DNA from: Actinomycetota bacterium | GTDB lineage: Bacteria > Actinomycetota > Thermoleophilia > Gaiellales > Gaiellaceae | NCBI GenBank assembly: GCA_016870235.1 | Contig: VGCB01000051.1 | Span: 1 to 9,876 of the forward strand | Length of the DNA: 9,876 nucleotides | Direction of reading: 5' to 3' | Part shown: positions 5,696-9,876 of the stretch, one piece after another | Numbering within the stretch: the first letter of the stretch is position 1 | How the letters are laid out: each line of letters begins with the position of its first letter | Made by a program: the position numbers and the translations under genes | The notes under the pieces: generated by a model | Databases searched by the model: none | What the model saw: the letters and a program-made list of their open reading frames with translations, nothing else | What the model was told of the DNA's origin: nothing

Positions 5696-7777
5696 TCAGA
5701 CGGTGACGATGAAGCTGCCGTAGTCGTCGATGCGGCCACGCTGGCCCGGCTGGACGACGATCGTGGTGACGCTCAGCTCGACGATCGCCGGGCCGGTGAG
5801 CTTCGCGCCGGGCCCCATCGCGGCGCCGTCGTAGATGTCGGTCTCGAGGAAGCCGTGCTCCTCCCAGTAGACGCGGCGCCGGCCGACCGGGGGCACGGGG
5901 CCGGTCGGCGTCATCTTCGGCAGCGACGGCGTCCGGATCCGGCCGCGGCCCGTGAGCCGGAAGACGCCGATCTGGACGCCCGCGCCGGTGAAGGCCGAGC
6001 CCTTGCCGTAGATCGACTCGTAGCGCTCGATGAAGCTCTCGATCTGCCGCTCCATGTCGGCGGCCGTCAGCACGCCCGCGGCGACGGGCACCTCGACCTG
6101 GTGGATCTGGAGCGAGAACTTCATGTCGGCGAAGCGCGAGAGCTCGATCGCGTCGTCGTCGAAGCCCTCGTCGCGCAGCTGGCGCCGGGCGCGCTCCTCC
6201 ATCTCCTCGAAGATCGCGTTGAACCGCGCCGCGTCGAACGGCGAGGAGACGAGCTCGGCGTGCTCGTACACGTGCAGCACGTCGGAGGACATGACGCCGA
6301 GCGCCGACCACGTCGAGGCGAGGTCGCCGAGCGGCACGATCACCTCCGAGCAGCCGAGCTCGCGCCCGAACACCGCTGCGTGCGCGGCACCGGCGCCGCC
6401 ATACGCGTAGACGACGAACTCGCGGGGGTCGAGCCCCTGCTCCACGGTCATCTGCCGCATCAGGTCGGCCATCTGGTACTCGACGATCCGGAGTGCGCCG
6501 GCCGCAGCCTCGACGGTGCTCATGCCGAGCGGCTCGGCGACCGCGCGCATCGCGCGCTCCGCCGCCTCCAGGTCGAGCTCGAGGCGCCCGCCGAGGAAGT
6601 TGTCGGGGTTGTAGCGTCCGAGCAGCACGTTGGCGTCGGTGATCGTCGGGCGCTCGCCGCCACGGCCGTAGCACGCCGGCCCCGGTTGGGCGCCCGCGCT
6701 CTCGGGGCCGACGCGCAACGTGCTCGACTGCTCGTCGACCCAGATGATCGAGCCGCCGCCCGAGCCGATCGACTCGATCAGGAGGCGTGGCATGAAGAAC
6801 GTGTACTGGTTGATCACCGTCTCCGAGGACGTGATCGGGAGCCCGTCGTGGAGGAGGCCGACGTCGAAGCTCGTGCCGCCCATGTCGCACGCGATCACGT
6901 TGCGGTGGCCGAGCACGTCGGCCAGGAACTTCGCGCCCGTGACGCCGCCGACCGGGCCGGAGCCGATCGTGAAGAGGGGCGCCTCGGCGACCTCGTTCGC
7001 GGGGACGACGCCGCCCGCGGCCTGCATGATCAGCAGCGAGCTCTCGTAGCCCCGCCGGCGCGTCGCCTCGTCGAGGCGGGCGACGTAGCGCGACGTGGAC
7101 GGCCCCACGTACCCGTTGATCGCGGCGGCGGCGGTGCGCTCGTACTCGCCCGGCTTCGCGATCAGCTCGTGGGCGCAGGTGACGAAGACGTCGGGCGCCA
7201 GCTCGCGCACCATCGCCTTCACGCGCGTCTCGTGGTCGGGGTTGACGAAGCCCCAGAGGAAGCTGATCGCGATCGCCTCGACCCCCTCGTCGACGAGCTC
7301 GCGGATCGCCTGCTGCGCCTCCTCCTCGTGCAGCGGGAGGAAGACCTCGCCCGCCCAGTCGACCCGCTCGGACACCTCCTTGATCAGCTGCGGCGGCACG
7401 ATCGGCTGCGGCTTGCGGTGACGGGAGACGTGCAGGAGCCGCTCGATCGGCAGACCCGCGGAACGGCCGTAGGAGCGCATCATGATCAGGGCGTCGCGAT
7501 GGCCGCGCGTGGTGATCAGCCCGGTCTTCGCCCCGCGCATCTGCACGAGGACGTTCGTCCCGACCGTGGTGCCGTGCAGGAGCAGCTCGATCTCCGGGAA
7601 GATCTCGGCCGGGTCGAGCCCTCGCTTGCGAGCCGCCTCGTCGATCGCGTCGAGGAAGCCCTGTGAGAAGTCGTCCGGCGTCGAGGAGGCCTTCGCAAGC
7701 GTGATCTGGCCGGACGCGTCGACGAGCACGCAGTCCGTGAACGTGCCGCCGATGTCGACTCCGCAGTAGTAGGCCAT
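5696..7777 (-). CDS. hyuA: Hydantoinase A / oxoprolinase-family ATPase subunit (carboxylase-like)
   Basis: This 693-residue ASKHA-fold ATPase subunit is of the HyuA/AcxA family. In order: the N-terminal hydantoinase/oxoprolinase region with the phosphate-1 motif DIGGTFTD (8-15) and LLHGTTVGTNVL (66-77); the central domain with GSGPVGG (272-278), the phosphate-2-like DMGGTSFDVGLL (298-309), ESIGSGGGSI (335-344), PGPACYGRGG (365-374) and the adenosine-type AYGGAGAAHA (458-467); and a C-terminal domain ending with GPAIVEL (662-668). The family uses ATP to activate a carbonyl, enol or lactam oxygen. The ATG at 7777 is preceded by GGGAGGG (7788-7794), 10 bases away. It is the first gene of the operon, and 9 bases separate its stop from hyuB. 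All nucleotide motifs are intact, so it should be active. The substrate (ketone, hydantoin, oxoproline or other lactam) cannot be told from sequence. Confidence 0.93.
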   Translation of the reverse strand: MAYYCGVDIGGTFTDCVLVDASGQITLAKASSTPDDFSQGFLDAIDEAARKRGLDPAEIFPEIELLLHGTTVGTNVLVQMRGAKTGLITTRGHRDALIMMRSYGRSAGLPIERLLHVSRHRKPQPIVPPQLIKEVSERVDWAGEVFLPLHEEEAQQAIRELVDEGVEAIAISFLWGFVNPDHETRVKAMVRELAPDVFVTCAHELIAKPGEYERTAAAAINGYVGPSTSRYVARLDEATRRRGYESSLLIMQAAGGVVPANEVAEAPLFTIGSGPVGGVTGAKFLADVLGHRNVIACDMGGTSFDVGLLHDGLPITSSETVINQYTFFMPRLLIESIGSGGGSIIWVDEQSSTLRVGPESAGAQPGPACYGRGGERPTITDANVLLGRYNPDNFLGGRLELDLEAAERAMRAVAEPLGMSTVEAAAGALRIVEYQMADLMRQMTVEQGLDPREFVVYAYGGAGAAHAAVFGRELGCSEVIVPLGDLASTWSALGVMSSDVLHVYEHAELVSSPFDAARFNAIFEEMEERARRQLRDEGFDDDAIELSRFADMKFSLQIHQVEVPVAAGVLTAADMERQIESFIERYESIYGKGSAFTGAGVQIGVFRLTGRGRIRTPSLPKMTPTGPVPPVGRRRVYWEEHGFLETDIYDGAAMGPGAKLTGPAIVELSVTTIVVQPGQRGRIDDYGSFIVTV

Positions 7778-7861
7778 GCGTCCGCTGCCCTCCCGCCGTG
7801 CCGGTCTCGGGGCGAGCCTATACCGGACGTCAAGCGATGTCGAACTCGATGCGTCCGCAGC
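7776..7861. repeat. 13-bp direct repeat pair flanking the hyuA promoter
   Basis: ATGCGTCCGCTGC (7776-7788) and ATGCGTCCGCAGC (7849-7861) match at 12 of 13 positions, in the same orientation, 73 bases apart (about seven helical turns). The first covers the start-codon edge of hyuA and the second lies just upstream of the candidate -35. The pair could be regulator sites on either side of the promoter. I know of no regulator with this site, and G+C-rich sequence raises the chance of coincidence. Confidence 0.4.
7815..7843 (-). promoter_or_regulatory. Candidate hyuA operon promoter
   Basis: On the minus strand TCGACA (7838-7843) and TAGGCT (7815-7820) are separated by 17 bases. TAGGCT keeps the T1, A2 and T6 of actinobacterial -10 boxes. 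The start of transcription would be near 7808, giving a leader of about 30 bases that contains the GGGAGGG ribosome site. Alternative registers (TTGACG at 7830-7835, TATAGG at 7817-7822) fit less well. Confidence 0.45.
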
Positions 7862-7889
7862 GTGCGGGCGACGAGAGGGCGTGCGAACG

Positions 7890-7919
7890 ACGAAGGGCGG
7901 CCTCCAGGCCGCCCTTCGT
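7890..7919 (-). terminator. Terminator of the substrate-binding-protein gene
   Basis: A perfect 13-bp stem (arm ACGAAGGGCGGCC and its reverse complement) closes on a 4-base loop TCCA. It lies 24 bases past the TAA-side end of the binding-protein gene and before the hyuA promoter. There is no U-run, as is common for intrinsic terminators of G+C-rich actinobacteria. It isolates the transporter unit from the hyu operon. Because it is symmetrical it could also act on the plus strand, but no plus-strand gene ends here. Confidence 0.78.
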
Positions 7920-7942
7920 GTCGAGCTACGAGATCGCGCCTG

Positions 7943-9202
7943 TTACTGGGTGATGCCCTGTGCCCGCCACTTCGCGATGAAGTAGGAGACGGCGTCCTTC
8001 GCCGGCGCGACGTACTTGCGGGCCTGCTTCGGCAGGTTCTTCGACGTCACGATCTGGTACGTGAGCGGATCGCCGAGGCCCGGGTAGTTGACGCTCACGG
8101 AGTACTTCGGCCACGGCTTCTTCGCGAAGAAGAACTGGGCGGCCGCGTCTGCGACCTCCCAGGCCGTGGCGTCCCAGTTGTTCTCGACGACGACGTCGAT
8201 AGCCCCCGACTTGATCAGGTCCTGCGTCGACGGGTCGGCGTGGAAGGTCACGAGCAGGGGGCGGTCCGGGAACTTCTTGCCCGCGAACTTCTGTGCGATC
8301 GCGCCGCCGGCGACGGCGCCCGCGACGTCGAAGTCGACCCACACGGCCTTGATGTCGGGGTTCGCGGTGAGGACGTCCGAGACGTCCTTCTGCGTGCCCG
8401 CGACCAGGTCGGCCGGGTTCGTCGTCTTCTTCGACACGATCTTGAGCGCGGGCGTCGAGCCGACGAGCGCGGTCAGCTGCGTCGAGCGGTCTTGCGCCCA
8501 CGGCGCCGGGTAGTCGATCAGGAGGATCTTGCCCCCCGCGGAGCCGAGCTTCGCCGCCAGGTACTTGGCGAGGATCTGCCCCTTGAGCTTCTCGTTCGGT
8601 GCCAGCGAGGCGGCGTAGCCGGGGCCGACCGTCCCGCCGAAGTTGATGATCGGGATGTTCTTCGCCTTCGCCCCCTGGACGACCGACGGGATCGAGGACG
8701 GGTCGATGCCGGTGAGCGTGAGCAGGTCGATGCCCTGGGCGATGAGGCTCTGGCCGCAGGTGTTCCACTTGGCCGGATCGCCGGCTCCGTCGCAGTAGAC
8801 CCAGTTGGGGTCAATGACGCCGATGTTCCTGAACGCGATGCGGAGGGCGTTGTGGGCGCGGTCGGCCGACTGGATGCCGCCGATGATGTCGAGGTACCCG
8901 ACCGTGAGACGCTTGAACTGCACCTTGCCGGCCGCCTTGCCCGCGGCCGCTCCGGCCTTGGTGGCGTCGGCCTGGAGCTTGCCGCCGAGCGGGCCCATGC
9001 TGAAGCCCGAGAGCTTGCGGTCGGCGCCCGTGGTGGGCAGGTAGGGGGCGCCGAGGCCCGAGGCGTACTCGACGCCGGGGATGGTCGGCTCGCCGGCGGG
9101 CGGCGGCGCCGTGCTGCCGGCGAACGCGGCACCCACCGCGATCGCGAGGACCGCCACGCTCGCGACGAGGGCAGCCAGAAGGGCGAGGGGTTTACTTGTC
9201 AT
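7943..9202 (-). CDS. Secreted sugar-type ABC substrate-binding protein
   Basis: This 419-residue type-1 periplasmic-binding-fold protein resembles the RbsB/Peripla_BP_4 families. It has a clear Sec signal peptide (hydrophobic ALLAALVASVAVLAIAVGAA, 10-26, then AFA with cleavage after about A28). No cysteine follows, so it is not a lipoprotein of the usual kind. Residues 29-97 form an Ala/Pro/Gly-rich extension before the first core strand RLTVGYLDIIGGIQ (98-111); this makes it longer than typical 300-350-residue members. Further core segments are QGIDLLTLTGID (156-167), NIPIINFGG (182-190), GGKILLIDYP (223-232), AVWVDFDVAGAVAG (286-299) and VVVENNWDATAW (337-348). C137 and C149 could form a disulfide. 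The ATG at 9202 has a strong GGAGGAGGAG site (9204-9213). It should deliver a ligand to the ATPase/permease complex encoded nearby; the ligand is unknown. Confidence 0.92.
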   Translation of the reverse strand: MTSKPLALLAALVASVAVLAIAVGAAFAGSTAPPPAGEPTIPGVEYASGLGAPYLPTTGADRKLSGFSMGPLGGKLQADATKAGAAAGKAAGKVQFKRLTVGYLDIIGGIQSADRAHNALRIAFRNIGVIDPNWVYCDGAGDPAKWNTCGQSLIAQGIDLLTLTGIDPSSIPSVVQGAKAKNIPIINFGGTVGPGYAASLAPNEKLKGQILAKYLAAKLGSAGGKILLIDYPAPWAQDRSTQLTALVGSTPALKIVSKKTTNPADLVAGTQKDVSDVLTANPDIKAVWVDFDVAGAVAGGAIAQKFAGKKFPDRPLLVTFHADPSTQDLIKSGAIDVVVENNWDATAWEVADAAAQFFFAKKPWPKYSVSVNYPGLGDPLTYQIVTSKNLPKQARKYVAPAKDAVSYFIAKWRAQGITQ

Positions 9203-9283
9203 GCTCCTCCTCCGTGTGGGAACGAACGACGAACGGGACGCGCGACCACGTGCTTCTCAAACCTTCGTTTGGTGGAAGCGCCG

Positions 9284-9318
9284 CCGGGAAGGTACCCGGT
9301 GAGAGCCGCTTGTGTCAA
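9284..9318 (-). promoter_or_regulatory. Promoter of the substrate-binding-protein gene, with symmetrical -10 flanks
   Basis: On the minus strand a perfect TTGACA (9313-9318) is followed after 18 bases by TACCTT (9289-9294), a TAnnnT-type -10. Transcription should start near 9282, giving an 80-base leader. The -10 is exactly bracketed by CCGGG (9284-9288) and CCCGG (9295-9299), a 5-bp inverted repeat where a repressor could sit. A second small hairpin, CAAAC/GTTTG around CTTC (9258-9271), lies in the leader. Confidence 0.55.
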
Positions 9319-9357
9319 CTGAAACGCCAGACGGCGCCGGAGGTTAGCGTCGGCCGG

Positions 9358-9876
9358 TCACGATCCGTAGCAGTGCTCGATCAGCGTGCCCTCGGAGATG
9401 GCGTCCCCGACGACCTCGCCGACGAGCCTGCCCTCCCGCATCACGATCACGCGGTTGCACACGCCGACGATCTCGGGGAACTCGGAGGAGATGAAGACGA
9501 CCCCCTTGCCGGACTCGGCGAGGCCGATCATCAGGCGGTAGATCTCCTCCTTCGCGCCCACGTCGATCCCGTGAGTGGGCTCGTCGAAGATGAAGAGGTC
9601 GGCGCCGGAGTCGAGCCATTTCGCGAGCACGACCTTCTGCTGGTTGCCGCCGGACAGCGTCGACACGGGCTGCTCCACGTCCGACACCTTGATCTGGAGC
9701 CGTTCGATCAGCGACCGCGACGCCTCGCGCTCCCGGCTCGCGACCGGAACGGGCACCCTTCTGCTCATCCGGAACGCGTCGAGCATCGGCAGCGTGATGT
9801 TCTTGCGCACCGAGAACGTGAGGACGGCGCCTTCGTGGCGGCGATCCTCCGGGAGGAGGACGATCCCCGCCTTCAT
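9358..9876 (-). CDS. Sugar-type ABC transporter ATPase, C-terminal part (cut by window edge)
   Basis: The visible 172 residues are the second nucleotide-binding domain of an RbsA/MglA/XylG-type tandem ATPase, which energises sugar import at the membrane. It shows the start of the domain's VPEDR-like strand (IVLLPEDRRHEG, 5-16), the signature LSGGNQQKVVLAKWL (74-88), Walker B DLFIFDEP (93-100), the D-loop region HGIDVGAK (102-109) and the usual switch region ISSEFPEI (129-136). A conserved Arg after DEPT in this class is His here (H102). The Met at the right edge is an internal residue, because full-length relatives are about 500 residues; the Walker A and the whole first domain lie beyond the edge. 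It precedes the binding-protein gene by 155 bases, and that gene has its own promoter. The permease should lie further to the right, if present. Confidence 0.93.
   Translation of the reverse strand: MKAGIVLLPEDRRHEGAVLTFSVRKNITLPMLDAFRMSRRVPVPVASREREASRSLIERLQIKVSDVEQPVSTLSGGNQQKVVLAKWLDSGADLFIFDEPTHGIDVGAKEEIYRLMIGLAESGKGVVFISSEFPEIVGVCNRVIVMREGRLVGEVVGDAISEGTLIEHCYGS

Noticed and set aside
3705..6890. Upstream part of a 1155-codon minus-strand open frame that ends with the zinc-ribbon gene
   Set aside because: It is Arg/Ala-rich out-of-frame sequence covering hyuB and hyuA; only the last 93 codons, from the ATG at 3704, are a gene.
4070..7666. 1198-codon plus-strand open frame
   Set aside because: It is antisense to hyuB and hyuA, with a composition dominated by Arg, Val, Asp, Leu and His as expected from the complement of G+C-rich genes. 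It has no recognisable motif.
9218..9241. Short GAACG tandem-like repeats in the binding-protein leader
   Set aside because: They are imperfect and few, and could be chance in a G+C-rich leader.
7862..9322. 486-codon plus-strand frame opposite the binding-protein gene
   Set aside because: It is the complement of a well-supported secreted protein and shows no domain.

Overview
The window comes from a G+C-rich bacterium, most likely an actinobacterium. A soil Thermoleophilia/Gaiellales-like lineage is my best guess. The reasons are strong G/C bias at third codon positions, long spurious open frames on both strands, 4-base gene overlaps, TTGACA/TAnnnT-type promoter candidates and a candidate leaderless toxin-antitoxin transcript. 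This placement rests on style only, because there is no rRNA or marker gene here.

Layout from left to right. (1) Positions 1-1084, plus strand: the 3' part of a gene for a protein of unknown function, open at the left edge. (2) Positions 1090-1691, minus strand: a VapBC toxin-antitoxin pair overlapping by 4 bases, converging on gene 1 with only 5 bases between the stop codons. A near-perfect 18-bp inverted repeat covers the vapB start codon. (3) Positions 1767-7777, minus strand: a tight four-gene operon transcribed hyuA, hyuB, a small two-CxxC (zinc-ribbon) subunit gene, and an AMP-forming CoA ligase gene. (4) Positions 7778-7942: a spacer with a strong GC-rich terminator for the next unit and a promoter candidate for hyuA. 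(5) Positions 7943-9202, minus strand: a secreted sugar-type ABC substrate-binding protein with its own promoter. (6) Positions 9358-9876, minus strand: the C-terminal half of a sugar-type (RbsA/MglA-like) ABC ATPase, cut by the right edge. No permease gene is inside the window.

How the genes may work together (inference): the HyuA/HyuB pair plus a small zinc-ribbon subunit looks like an ATP-dependent carboxylase of the acetone/acetophenone carboxylase branch rather than a plain hydantoinase. A CoA ligase immediately downstream in the same operon would activate the acid product, as benzoylacetate-CoA ligase does after acetophenone carboxylase. The adjacent ABC importer could supply the substrate. 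This is the most interesting reading of the window. The exact substrate cannot be read from the sequence, and hydrolysis of a lactam, hydantoin or oxoproline-like ring remains an alternative.

Nothing here looks like a transposon, prophage, CRISPR array or RNA gene. There is no gene-free stretch over 300 bases.
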